Shown here piece after piece: positions 30,880-42,109 of a stretch of 64,000 bases of DNA. Numbering within the stretch: position 1 is the stretch's first letter; every line of letters begins with the position of its first letter. The DNA comes from Clonostachys chloroleuca. Its lineage: Eukaryota > Ascomycota > Sordariomycetes > Hypocreales > Bionectriaceae. The translations under genes were made by a program, and so were the position numbers. Location: positions 13,950,001 through 14,014,000 of the forward strand of contig JBANAY010000004.1 in NCBI GenBank assembly GCA_037952775.1, given 5' to 3'. The notes under the pieces were generated by a model. That model ran no database searches, was not told the DNA's origin, and saw only the letters and a list, made by a program, of their open reading frames with translations.

Positions 30880-31374
30880 TTAAGCAGCTCGCCGGGACCT
30901 GCGGTTGCCCTGCGGCGGCGCGGGCGCATCTTGGTCCGCCCCGAGTCCCTGCATCTGAGCCATCTTCTGGCGTCCCATCCCGAACAGCCCAGCGCCGAGG
31001 TAGAGGCCGTAGGCGGGCACGACAGCCCACAGGAGCCAGCCCCAGTTGCCGAAGAGCACGACGGACACGAGGGAGGCCCACGTGACCCAGACGACGTCAA
31101 ACATGTACTCCGTCAGGCCCTGGGCGGAGAGATCCTCGCCCGAGACCTTGAGGGCCTTGGTGTTGGGGTCATAGCGGGGCCTGCCGGACGTCTCGAGGAC
31201 GTACTGGCAGATGAAGCTCGGGGCCGAGAGCAGGCCGTAGGCCAGGAGGGAGCGGGAGCGGAGGAGGAAGTGGGAGAGGAGGAAGATGGCGTGGACGATG
31301 GCGGCGCCGATGTGGAGGTTGTTCAGGGCGGCCGCGTTGGACTTTGCGAGCTCCTTCTTTGCCTTTTGCGCCAT
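30880..31374 (-). CDS. SND2/TMEM208-family ER membrane protein
   Basis: A single exon encodes 164 residues. SND2/TMEM208 proteins act in the SRP-independent route that targets tail-anchored and other membrane proteins to the ER. The start MAQKAKKELAKSNAAALNNLH is the typical opening. Hydrophobic segments follow at about residues 22-60 (two helices, HAIFLLSHFLLRSRSLLAYGLL) and about 98-130 (two helices, VWVTWASLVSVVLFGNWGWL and AVVPAYGLYLGAGLFG). The C-terminus is short, basic and Pro/Gln-rich. An in-frame TTG seven codons upstream was not taken as start. It is divergent with CDC27. Confidence 0.9.
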   Translation of the reverse strand: MAQKAKKELAKSNAAALNNLHIGAAIVHAIFLLSHFLLRSRSLLAYGLLSAPSFICQYVLETSGRPRYDPNTKALKVSGEDLSAQGLTEYMFDVVWVTWASLVSVVLFGNWGWLLWAVVPAYGLYLGAGLFGMGRQKMAQMQGLGADQDAPAPPQGNRRSRRAA

Positions 31375-32625
31375 TGTGGGTGGAGGGGAGTCCAATTGAT
31401 GCTTTTACGAGGGGGGAGCGGGATGGTGCGATGCGATGCGATGCGATGGATGAGAGTGGAGGAGGAGTGAGGTCATGAAATGTGTTATTTCACTGATATC
31501 GGGTGGAATATTGGTGGGGCAGGTGTTTTTCAGGGACCTGCATTCAATCAACGCGTGCGCTTGACAGCCTGAGGTGATACAAGAACCGCACAATTGGCGC
31601 TTAGGTGGGTGCTGTCTTCACTGTTCATTAGGTGGGCATCGGCAGAGGCACAGCGCACTCTACGGGGCTACGGGTGGCGGGACTGAATAATTGAATCGAC
31701 GCAGCCCGAAAAAGGAAGAAAAAGTCGCCCACTGCTGCTCTGTTGCTGGGGAGAGCCAGTGGGTTCCCTCTTCAGCCAATCAGACACTCGACCAGCCAGC
31801 CATCTAGACATGTCACAACAATGATGAGATGCATGCGCGCGCTTGGCTTGCGTCCCAGCCACACTGCAATCCAGATCAAAGGCAGTCGTTATTGATTTTC
31901 GTTGGCTTTCTTTGCCACCGACAAGTGCGTGCAGCGCGTGGTGCCCTTGTCCAGTCACGCCTCGTTTCTTCAAGCCTTTGCTGTATGCTGGAGTAAACAA
32001 CCCGTGCCGCCGCTCACTGTGTTTTTAGTGGCTCGGTGCCTGGAATCGACACTTGCAGCGCCTGGCGCCACCTGGACTCGCCCGCAAACACCTTCTGTGT
32101 ATAGGGACTTGGGGACCCACATCGATCTTGTTGTGCTGGATTCACGATTGCCCGTCCATCACATCACCAACCTCACGTTCTCCTTCGAACGGTCAGGACC
32201 CGTCTCTGTCCTCGTCACGACTCTGCCCTGCTCCAAGCGACTCCCCAGAGGCACGTCCTTCCTCCCTAATTGTGTTCTCTTCGATATTCTGTTGTTGCTT
32301 GTCCCAATCTTCGTATCGCATTCACCCCGTTGTGATTCTGGTGGGGTTGGGAGTGTTTTGTTTTCCTTTGTTAGCCAGGGTGTTGGACCACGACAACGAG
32401 CGATCGACCGTTCACAAACTGTCGAGCGCACACACTCGGACGCATCCATCATTACGAGATCTTCGACGAGTTAAATCCGCATCCCCTCCTGTCCTCACAC
32501 CGGCGCCGGCACGATATAGTCCCCCCCCCCCGTATCGCGTTGTCCCATGGCCCGACGAATCCAATGAGGCATTGCCATCAACCACCTCTAAACGCAAACC
32601 CCCAGGGCGGCCACGGAGAGCCAAT
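31375..32625. promoter_or_regulatory. Divergent intergenic region, SND2/TMEM208 gene / CDC27
   Basis: These 1,251 bp contain a short ATGCG microsatellite (about 3.6 units, 31428-31449), an 11-C run at 32521-32531 just 95 bp before the CDC27 ATG, and a 573-nt stretch in frame with CDC27 that has no stop and no ATG (from 32053). I take this as a long 5' leader rather than coding sequence because the protein's conserved start is at 32626. Confidence 0.5.
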
Positions 32626-35186
32626 ATGGCCCCGAATCCCGCTTCCATAAGCAGCCTGCTACGACAGACCATATACTACCACCTGGACCATGCCTCCTTC
32701 GAGAACGCCCTGTTCTTCTCCGAGCGATACGTTGCCCAAGACCCCAAGTCCAACGAAGCTGCCCACCTCCTGGCCCTGAGCCACCTACGACTCCGCGACT
32801 TCCGATCCGCATATGACGTGTCCAAGCCGGCGGGCTACCGCGCCGTTCACCTCGGCTGCGCCTGGACCTTTGCCCAGGCCTGTCTCGCCTTGGAGAGATA
32901 TCGAGACGGTGTAACGGCCCTCGAGAAGTCGAAGCCCCTGTGGAACCAGCGAAATAATATGGGAAAGCACTCGCCTACCGCAAGATCGCCGACCCCCGAT
33001 GCGTCATCGCTCTATTGTCTTCTGGGAAAGCTGTACCGTGGGAATGAGGACAAGAAGAAAGCTATTAGCTGCTTTGAGGAGGCCCTTAGGATGAACCCCT
33101 TTCTGTGGGATGCCTTTACAGCTCTCTGCGACATGGGTGTCACAGTTCGTGTGCCCAACATATTCAAATGCTCCGACCAGTTGATGCAAGGTCTCAACTT
33201 GGATAACACCAGTTCCTTGGAATCTACCACTACCACCAGCACGTCGGACTTGACGGTCAAGAAGTCCTTGTCACGGTTGGCAAATGGGGAATGGACCGCC
33301 GACCCTTTTGGAAGCTCTACCAATTCCGACGTCATGGTGACCGACATCGATATGGCTAGCGAACCAACACAGTCCGATTTTATGTCCAAGATTCAGGCGG
33401 CTAGGTTGAAATACGCCGCGAACTCGACAAACGGCCAGACGAACGGAGATGTTGCTGAGACGCCCACGACTTCAAGTCTCCATGAAGTCCCTGCTGCTAC
33501 TCGCCACATCGCGCAGCACGAGCCACCTCAAGCGCCACATCGTCGTGTACGCACCGCGCAAGCGATGGATTCTGGCATGGAAGCGCCACCTCGCATGAAC
33601 TATAGGTTGGGGGCGAGGAAAGCTGCAACCAGGGAGAAGGATAGGGATGACCACGCGCAAAAGTCCATGGGGGACTTGGTGTACCAAGAGTCGGAGGGCG
33701 CCAGTGACCGGCCGCGAATCGCCGCGCCGTCGGTTGTAGAGCGAAAGAGAACAGTGTCTGGCCACCCCGTACCAAGGTCGACAAACTCAGAGGAATCAGG
33801 CACTCGACGAAGCGCCAGATTAAACACCTTCAAGCCCTCTTCGCTGGCCAATTCCGGCGCGGTGACCATAGGAGGAGCCGCGGGCCGTGAGTTGAAGAAG
33901 GCTAGGCCCCACGTTTCTCGCATTGTCCGACCAGGCTCGAGCGGTTCCAACGTTGGTAGAGTAGTCAGTGGAAACCGCAAGCCTATTCTGGACCACAGAG
34001 CCGGTGACAATGATCACGGCGAGACGGCAAGGACCAGAGAGGTTGCCCCTCAACCGGTCCCTTCGAAGTCGGTTGAGGCTGATAATCAAGCCAAGGTCGA
34101 GGAGGCCCTGCGATGGGTCTTGGACCTGATGAAGAAGCTCGGCCATGGGTATTACCATCTGTCGCGATTCCAGTGCGATGATGCTCTGCAGGCCCTAAGC
34201 TCTCTACCCGCAGTCCACCAGTCCACACCTTACGTGCTTGCGCTTATGGGGCGGGCACATTTCGAGCAGGCTGCATATCCCGAGGCTGAGAAGTTCTTCA
34301 GAAAAATGCGCGTGCAAGCACCGTCGCGTCTCGAGGACATGGAGGTGTACTCAACTATTTTATGGCACCTAAAACGAGAAACTGACCTTTCGTTCCTGGC
34401 GCATGAACTCATTGATTCCGCATGGAATTCCCCACAAGCTTGGTGCGCTCTGGGCAATGCATGGTCGCTTGCCCGGGATCCTGAGCAGGCCCTGCGCTGC
34501 TTTAAACGGGCTACTCAGCTAGACCCCAAGTTTGCCTACGCCTTTACTTTGCAAGGCCACGAGCACGTGGCGAATGAGGAGTACGACAAGGCGTTGACGG
34601 CGTATCGACAGGCTATCGCAGCTGACCGTCGTCACTACAATGCATACTATGGGATTGGAAGGGTGCAGGAACGCCTTGGGGCTTATGACAAGGCATATGC
34701 TCATTTCCATGCCGCCTCCACGATTAACCCCAACAACGCAGTGCTCATCTGCTGCATTGGGACAGTGTTGGAGAGGCAGAACCAGATCGTCCCGGCGCTG
34801 CAGGCATACACTAAGGCCGCGGAGCTTGCACCCCGGGCGGCGCAAACACGGTTCAAGAAGGCTCGTGGGCTCTTGGCCCTGGGCCACATCGACGCTGCAC
34901 ACAAGGAGCTCATGATACTCAAGGATCTGGCTCCGGATGAAGGAACTGTCCATTTCTTGTTGGGCACATTGTACAGAACAGTGAATGACAAGGCTGAGGC
35001 CACTAGACATTTCACCATTGCCTTAGCTCTGGATCCAAAGGTAAGAGAAAGCAAACACTATATTTCATCTGGCCTCGAGACAACCCAAACTAACCTTGAT
35101 TTCCCACACAGGCCGGGCCCAAAATCAAAGAAGCTATCGAGGCTTTCGAAGATGATGTACAGATGGATGATTCTATGATGGAATAA
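32626..35186 (+). CDS. CDC27: Cdc27/APC3 (BimA/Nuc2), anaphase-promoting complex TPR subunit
   Basis: Two exons (32626-35040 and 35112-35186) encode 829 residues. The 71-nt intron (GTAAGA...CACACAG, with ACTAACC) lies before the last 25 codons; reading through it would replace the acidic end EAFEDDVQMDDSMME with a longer basic tail. APC3 is the scaffold TPR subunit of the APC/C ubiquitin ligase and binds the IR tails of Cdc20/Cdh1 and Apc10. The start MAPNPASISSLLRQTIYYHL and TPRs near residues 20-180 (EAAHLLALSHLRLRDFRSAYD; KKKAISCFEEALRMNPFLWDA) are followed by a disordered Ser/Thr/Arg-rich middle (about 185-480). A C-terminal array of TPRs follows (about 500-800; for example ALRCFKRATQLDPKFAYAF). 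Length and layout are typical. Confidence 0.95.
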
Positions 35187-36119
35187 TGTCGCACAAACAA
35201 AAAATCCTTGACACAATAGTTCCAACAGCTCACTCCTGGCTAATTTTTGAACACTAATGTCAGAGAGTGCGGCGAGGTCATGCGATAACGAGACATGAGG
35301 AGTCGTTGGTCTGGGTCGTACTTTGCAATACTCGGCAGAACAGCACAAAACAAACATATACGCAACGTAATTAATGGCACGGAAGCAGGGGAGCGCGGCA
35401 ACCGGGAGTGGATGGTACTTGTGAGGTGGAAGTCTACCGCCCGTCTGCCCAATGCATACGGGAAGGTGAGACGAGGCTATCTGCATATCCTGCTGCATGG
35501 CGTCGGGCGTTTTGTGAGCAGCGGACCAATGCTGGCAACCTGGGGTGACATCCGATGGGAGGGAGGGTAAGGGGCTGGCGTTTGAGGAGCAGGGCTCTTG
35601 TCTTTTTTCTTTTCTTTTCTTTTTTTCTGCTTCTTGTTGTGTTTTTCTTCACCATTCTTGTTACTTGTTAGGATCTGCCCCTTGTTCTTGTCTCCTCAGG
35701 GTTGCTTGTACATAGTAGTAGCGAGGCATCTGCAGTAGTGGCGTGTACCAGTTTATGGATGGATGAATCGGAACGGGATATAGATGGACGGCAAGTCAGT
35801 ACCCGGGTTTTGGTCAGGATAGAACAGTGCGTTTGGACATGGCCGAAATGAAAGTTGACTTGCCACCCATACGCGACGTTGCACGCCCCGTTTTCTCTGT
35901 GTTGGCCGACCGGTCCCTAACAGATTGTCTCACGTGGCTCTAACGGCACGGGTTCTTGGAGGGTGATGTCTAGATCGGTCGCCGTCTGCCTTGGTGTCGG
36001 GACACGGCGTTGCCAACACAGCCCTGCTCGCATGCCGCTTCCCGCGACCTTGCCACCCACGGCGCACCACTCAGGGAGGGAGGATTATGTCCGCGGGTGC
36101 TACGGCAGGATTAAGCATG
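35187..36119. other. Border region downstream of CDC27, no gene seen
   Basis: About 930 bp that begins with the CDC27 3' UTR. A T/C-rich stretch with TTTTCTTTTC repeats lies at 35605-35650. I see no coding features. This is the end of the dense housekeeping block. Confidence 0.5.
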
Positions 36120-36850
36120 TTTCAACGTGGGGAGGGTGCTGGGCATGAGGTGGGGTGACCGGCCGATGATGCCCCAAGTTGGTTGCCTCTGCATCGGCGG
36201 AGCACGGCTTTATGAGTGAACGGTTTCAACTAAGGCATGTTGCCGTCCGAAGTGAACACATGGAGCTTCATGCGAGGACCGAGACTGTGCTAGGGACGGT
36301 CTGGAGCGTAATGGATATGAGGTGGTTGACCGTCCGGCGATCTCCCAAGTTGGTTGCTTCTGCATCGGCAAAGTACGGCATCTATGAGCGAAGAGTTTCG
36401 ACTAAGGCATGTTGCCGTCCGAAATGAACGCATGAAGCTCTATACGAGGACCGAGATTGCGCTAGGAGAGGTATGGAGGGACACAGCAAGGGTGAAGGTG
36501 GCTGACTCTGGCGATCTTGGCGGCTTCTGCGTTGGCAGAGTACGGCATATATGAGTAAAGAGTTTCAACTTAGGCATGTTGCCGTCCGAAATGAGCACAT
36601 GAAGCTTCATGCGAGGGCCGTGACTGTGCTAGGGTAGATCTGAAGGCTACTGGATATGAGGTGGTTGACTCCGGCGATCTTGGCTGCTTCTGCGTTGGCA
36701 GAGTACGGCATATATGAGTAAAGAGTTTCAACCAAGGCATGTTGCCGTCCGCACTGAACACACAGAGCTTCATACGAGGACCGAGATTGCGCCAGGGGAG
36801 GTCTGGAGGGGCACAGCAAGGATGAAGGTGGTGCTCTTGGATGTGCTGTC
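36120..36850. repeat. Tandem array of about 167 bp units (four copies)
   Basis: The core GGCATGTTGCCGTCCG recurs at about 36234, 36406, 36573 and 36736, giving spacings of 172, 167 and 163 bp. Each unit also carries variants of CATGAAGCTTCATGCGAGGACCGAG, GGATATGAGGTGGTTGAC, CTTCTGCATCGGCAAAGTACGGCAT and GAGTTTCAACTAAGG. The copies differ by single-base changes and small gaps. A partial, more diverged unit seems to precede the first core (about 36120-36230). Open frames across the array on either strand repeat with the units and are judged non-coding. The function is unknown; a satellite-like or promoter-linked array is possible. Confidence 0.85.
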
Positions 36851-37029
36851 CGTCGCACGCTGCTCATACCCGTCTGCACCGTGGCGTATCGACGGGACGT
36901 AGCTAAAGGATTCGTGTTTGTGCCACGGAGATGGCGTAAGCTTTTGTTGCAGAGATCGAGATCGGTCGTATGGAGGGTTTCCGCCGATATCTGGACTTTT
37001 GTGCCTTTTCTGCCTCTGTTGGTAGGTCT

Positions 37030-37330
37030 TTTCGCCCGCTCGATTTTGGGTATAAAGCTGGGCCTTCCCTCCCTCGACTTCCCAACTTTTCTTGTCTCTT
37101 CATTCCTCCAAGAGCCACCACCCCAACCCAGCCCTTCTTTGATCCCCCCTCTGGCCCTCCTTCTGGATATAAAGAGAGGCCTTCCCTCTCTCGACTTCCC
37201 AACTTTTCTTGTCTCTTCAGTCCTTCTAAGTGGCCACCACCTCAACCCAGACGTTCCTCTTCGATTCCCTCCTGGCCCTCCTTCTGGGTATAAAGTGAGG
37301 CCTCCCCTCCTCATTTCTTTCTCAGCCCTC
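37030..37330 (+). repeat. Triplicated TATA-box segment (period about 117-121 bp)
   Basis: TATAAAG occurs at 37051, 37168 and 37289. Each lies in the same context: CTGGCCCTCCTTCTGG or a variant before it, and GAGGCCTTCCCTC, then TCGACTTCCCAACTTTTCTTGTCTCTTC after it. The third unit keeps the TATA part but diverges downstream. TATA followed by a C/T-rich tract is the usual form of a strong fungal core promoter, so this looks like a core promoter copied twice in tandem. The first ATG after it (37336) opens only 30 codons. Confidence 0.8.
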
Positions 37331-37767
37331 CTAAGATGCTACCACCCCAGACTTGCCTTCTTATATGGCTCCCCTTCATGAACCCTCTGCGTGTCTGCTC
37401 TTTCCATCTGGACTACCCACAGGCCTGACCCCCTTATGTTTTTCCTCCAACTCAACAACAAACCGTTGTTCTTTCTTGTCGTGTGATCCCCCTTTGACTG
37501 GGTCACGATTTATGTGAGTCCACCAGCCTGGATTCTATTCTTGTTTCGGTATCCCCAGGTTAGGCTAGGACACTCGGCTGTCTGTCCCTCTTTCGCGGCA
37601 GCTATTCCTCCTCACGTCAGCTCTTTCCTAGCTCCCAGGCTTGATGATGCCAAGTGAGCCAGGACTGCTGTGCCCCTGCCTTGGTTGTGCAATTGACGGC
37701 TGTCGGCTCGTGAGATCTTCTGTTGATGAAAACCCTCAATGTCCGCCTTCCGCAAACGCTCGGACGT

Positions 37768-38010
37768 GTGCCCTTGCTCTTTTGGGGTGGTGGCAGGTGT
37801 AAGTTGATCTTCCATTTCCTCAAGCAATGCATGTAAGATGGCTAACATACTCAAAGGGAGGCATATGGATCGATGAATCCGTCGGACAAGTGATCGCGAC
37901 GTGCCCTTGCTCTCTTGGGGTGGTGGCAGGTGTAAGTTTGATCTTTCATTTCCTCATCCGATAGATGATAGATGGCTAACATATCCAAAGGGAGGCATAC
38001 GGATCGATGG
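37768..38010 (+). repeat. 133-bp direct duplication carrying intron-like signals
   Basis: The segment starting GTGCCCTTGCTCTTTTGGGG at 37768 is repeated from 37901 at 133 bp spacing. Both copies contain GGTGGTGGCAGGTGTAAGTT, then ATGGCTAACATA, then CAAAGGGAGGCATA, which resembles a donor, a branch point and an acceptor about 70 bp apart. After the second copy an open stretch continues to about 38240, and a further GTATGT...GCTAAC...TTAG set lies at about 38198-38250. This may be a spliced gene of unknown kind or its remains. I recognise no product. Confidence 0.6.
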
Positions 38011-41000
38011 CCTTGACAACAACAAATGGACAGGTCACACTTCACTTGGGGTTTTGCTTGAGGCAGTGCCCCCACGGGGTTTGTTCGAGGGGGTTGTTGT
38101 GGAACTGGAGAACCGTCTGGTCGTTGGGGTTCAACGTTTGGCTTCCTCTCAATGCTGTTCTCATCACACAGCCTCTTGTTACGGTTGCCAGTTGTCGGTA
38201 TGTATCTTGGTGACTGTCTTTGGTATGAGCTATTGCTAACTATTATTAGAACGTCAAATCAGGCGGAGCATATGACCACATACTGATGTCTTGCTTTGCA
38301 GGAGTATTCATGATGTTGGCCAGGCGAGAGCACGATTGACTGGGGTGGTGGCTCGCTTGGGGTGTAATGCTCTGCCTTGAGGTCGTCCGCCGTCACGCGC
38401 ATGCTACTCCATGATGGGGAGATGGAAAGATGTTGTGGAGGAAGAGCTTGAACTCATAGTCCCAACGAGGGCTGTGCCGAGATATTATGCCGCATGTCTT
38501 TGGCCGCACGGAAACCATCCGATTTGGGGGTCAGTGAGGATTCCGCCATGGAACAGCCGGTGATCTGTGGGAGGACTGGTGTGCCGCCGAGGCAGTGATG
38601 GCGTGATTCTCCCCGACCAAAGCGGACCTGGAGGCTAACCAGCTGGAAGAGGACCGATGGGAGAGGGAGTGCCTGCCGCGGGGAGGCAGGACACGAGCGG
38701 CACGAGGCGACGCTATCCAATTAGGTGGACGCCTGGTTCTCTCAATTTACTGAGAACGATTTATATCCGGTGGCACGGAAGGACGAGAACATACTCTCAG
38801 CGGGCTGGCGTTTCTACTGCGAGCAATCTCAACAAAGGACGCCAGGGCTTATGATGCGGCCCGGGGTCAGCCAGTCTCAGGCCTGGGCGTGGCTGACAGC
38901 CCGCATGCGTATGATGGAGGAGAGTTGGATGACAAGACTGACTCAGACGTTTCGGGTTGTGTCCTTGGTCATGCCACAGCGGCTCATTCTGTGTCATCCT
39001 GTCGATGGTTTGCCGTCCCTTTCTCCAATGATGGTTCTTCTTGAATGACAGGTCTGGGACCCTTGACCCTCGACTCACGTCTCCTCAACATACTTTCAAC
39101 ATCACACAAGAGATGATATTTCGTTCCTGGGCCTGGTCACCCGAGGGTCAGCTTACATACGGACATCGAGACTTTCCATTGGAGCATGACCATCTTTGAT
39201 TGATTGCTTGGGCACTTATACATCTTCGATTCCATGGAGTCCCCTTGTTGGAAGCGATGGAAATGCTTATACCTATCTGGGGATTCTTTATTACTTCTGG
39301 AGTTTGGTTGTGGCTCTGGTACCGCAGCTACCATATCTTTCGGCGGATCATCTAGTTGATGCTATGGATGAACTGCCGTGTTCCTCCTTCGACACTTGAG
39401 CCCCCTCCCGGGTTGGGATGGCCGGGGGTTCTCCCTTTGCTAGGGAATCGATAACATTGCTCTCCTTACGTTTCTTTCGGATGGGCTACCAGTTCCAGCT
39501 CCAGCTCTGGTCGCAGCGGTTGAGCCAACACCAAGCAAGCCTCGCAAAACGCAAACGACAAAGAAGAAGCCCACGGCCAAGGAACCTCCAATTAGTTCTA
39601 CCAAGATCACAGCGTTGGCTGCCATTTTCTCAGCGTGGGAGAGTTGCGCTTCAGTGCGGCTAAGCTTGATGCGTGTTGGGCATTGATGCGTACGGACCAC
39701 TTCGATGAACTTTGAGTCTGAAGATCTAGTGTCAGCTGCACGCTTTGCCATGCTTATACCGCGCGAGTTTCAATCCAAGACAGCGGTGCAGCTATATTCC
39801 GGCAGATGATCATAAAAAATATCATCTCCATTCAGGTGGCAAACAGAACGCTGGCATCGGCCGACGCCATAGTGAGTGCCATGTTGCTAGACGCGCAAGG
39901 AAGCGCAATGAGCATCACGCTGGTAGCCAAGGATGTACTGGCGGCCAGGTGGCAGGTTTGGCTAACAATTATGCGTCAAATCGTTGGCTTGACAGTTATC
40001 CTGGAGTTGAATCCATTGCCAGCTCCTGGTTGCCAAAAAAGTTTCAGCCAATCTATTCTACGATCTAAGAGTGCACAAAAAGAAGGGATTCTGGCTCAGC
40101 CAAGCCAAACCATCTCGTTTACTTGCGCCTTTATGCCGTCCCTGACAAATTGGGATCCCGGCGACGATACTATTATAGCGGGTGCCATTCGCCTTGCGGG
40201 CAATCGAGCGAAGAAGAGTTCGATGGGCGAAGGCATCTCGCGGAGGCTTGGAGAAGGCCTTGGGCTCCTGACGACGAAGAGCGGCCAGGGAAGACCTTGA
40301 TGACGATGGGGATGAGCAGATACAGGTGGCGGGAGCTCGAGTAAGGGGGGAACTGTTGAGGATTCAAGATCGGCTGGGCCTCTCATCCTCCCGATATCTG
40401 CTGCCGAGCTGGAGGGATAGGTAACCATCGGACGGCTATAAACGATGAAGGATCAGGGTGTCGAGGTCCTTTGCAGGACCCAGATGATGTTGTCGAGATT
40501 CATTTGATTCTAGATGATGAGGGATGGAAAGTGCAACCGGAAGAGCTGAAGGCTATGCTGTCCCTCTGGTTATTCAAGACAAGCTGGAGAAAAAGAGCTT
40601 GGCAGATACACGACAGCCGAAGGGCAGCTCTCGAGGAGACCCTTGCAGGGGATTTCACATTATGATGATGACAAATATTGGCTGGACACGATAGAGCTGT
40701 ATGCAATGCGCCCGATAATATGGTATGCGAGACGGAGACAGACTTGGCTGGGTCATAGGCTTCTTCTGCGTCTCAGCTCGAGTGCGCTGGAGCGGTCATA
40801 CGCTGCTCCCTGGAATGTGGCTACTTCAACTTGAACCGAGAGCTACTTGTCCGGGAGCATGGAGGAATTCCCTCTGGTTGAAAAATAAAATAAAGGGGGT
40901 GAGAGGAAGGCAAAACGACCCTGATGCATTAAAATATGGTCAGTGATCGCAAGCTCCAGGTGCCGGTTTGCCGTCTGGTTGGAGCAGTTCTTGATAAACC

Positions 41001-42109
41001 GCCACGCTTGTTTCCATCCGCACAGCTTGGAGTTTGCGTTCAATTTCATTGCGGGATTGTTCGGTTCACCAAGAAAGGAGGAGACCCCGACTGGACATCT
41101 ACGCCTGCCGTGATGAGATGAGACACATGGTACTCTTCTATATTGCCACTACGAGGGAGAGAGAGCCGGCGTTGAGGTTCAATGGCCAGCTGGAGCGCCT
41201 TTCGGAATGCCATGCTCTTACCATACAATTCCAATCTCACTCAATTGTCTGGAAAATCCGACAGGACGCAAGTGAGCTGACGCTGAACATCATTGGCTCT
41301 CTGCCAGACGTCTTGAATTCAGCACTTCTATTCACGGCGCATAGCAGATGTCTTTCTCAAGTTTTGGCTCCTTCATCAAGTTGAGGGCCTCATGACGGTA
41401 AACCTGGATATGAGAATTGACGATAGTCACAGAAGTACTGAGTCAGATGATGGAAAACTAAGATATCAGCTTCAGCCGAGGACGCCAGCCCAACTCCATT
41501 ATGTGGCTGCCAGCATGAAGACAACAAAGGGACACAGCTGCTAGAAAGTGGCTGCGGCTGCGTCCGTTCTTGAGCCCACAGCTGGACTGTGAGCGGAAGG
41601 GAACATCCCCCATCATTCTTTGTTCCAGCAAACTCGTGCCAAGGAATGAGATGTCCCCCAGGATTGGTCCTCAAACCAGGAGACTTGAGGAGAAAGACTC
41701 TGTTCTCAATCCTCTGGAAGGCATTGGGGGCCTCACAATATTGTTCTCCATGCCGAGGCGGACATGGAAATACGAGTATTATTGTCACTGGTGAACGCGG
41801 ATGTGACAGGAGGCTCGTTGCAAGCTCCTGCATGCCGCCTACAGCCAACGCACCATCATCGATGCAGGGGCTGAACCGCCCAGATTCATTCAAGAGACGA
41901 AGGACCGACTGACCTTGGCCAAGCTCAAACACGCCTCGTGGTGAAGCTTCCATTTGCATCATCCTTGAAGTCCGCGAGTCCGTTTATTTTGCCTATCGAA
42001 GATGACGAGGCATTGCCCTGAGCGGGAGATCCTTGGATGAGCCGAAAGATCCCTCTCCGGTTTCAGAAGATCGTTCTCAATTTTCGAAAGAGGAGGCAAC
42101 GTCCATTCT
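38011..42109. other. Decayed region, no intact gene; possible membrane-protein remnants
   Basis: About 4 kb of short frames broken by stops on all frames. Three stretches look like former coding sequence. On plus, 38725-39048 starts VDAWFSQFTENDLYPVARK. On minus, 39440-39751 is a 103-residue ATG ORF with a long hydrophobic segment (VILVELIGGSLAVGFFFVVC). On plus, 40471-40665 reads PEELKAMLSLWLFKTSW, which resembles part of the large fungal membrane protein whose pieces also occur at 53.4 and 55.4 kb. None has conserved ends, and functions are unknown. No RNA gene was seen. Confidence 0.35.

Noticed and set aside
35041..35178. Alternative basic C-terminus of Cdc27 by intron readthrough
   Set aside because: A standard 71-nt intron removes it and gives the acidic end typical of the family.
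36607..37314. 235-codon minus-strand ORF
   Set aside because: It spans the 167-bp array and the TATA triplet and repeats with them (for example FISRRRARGG / YPEGGPGG). It is repeat-derived, not a gene.
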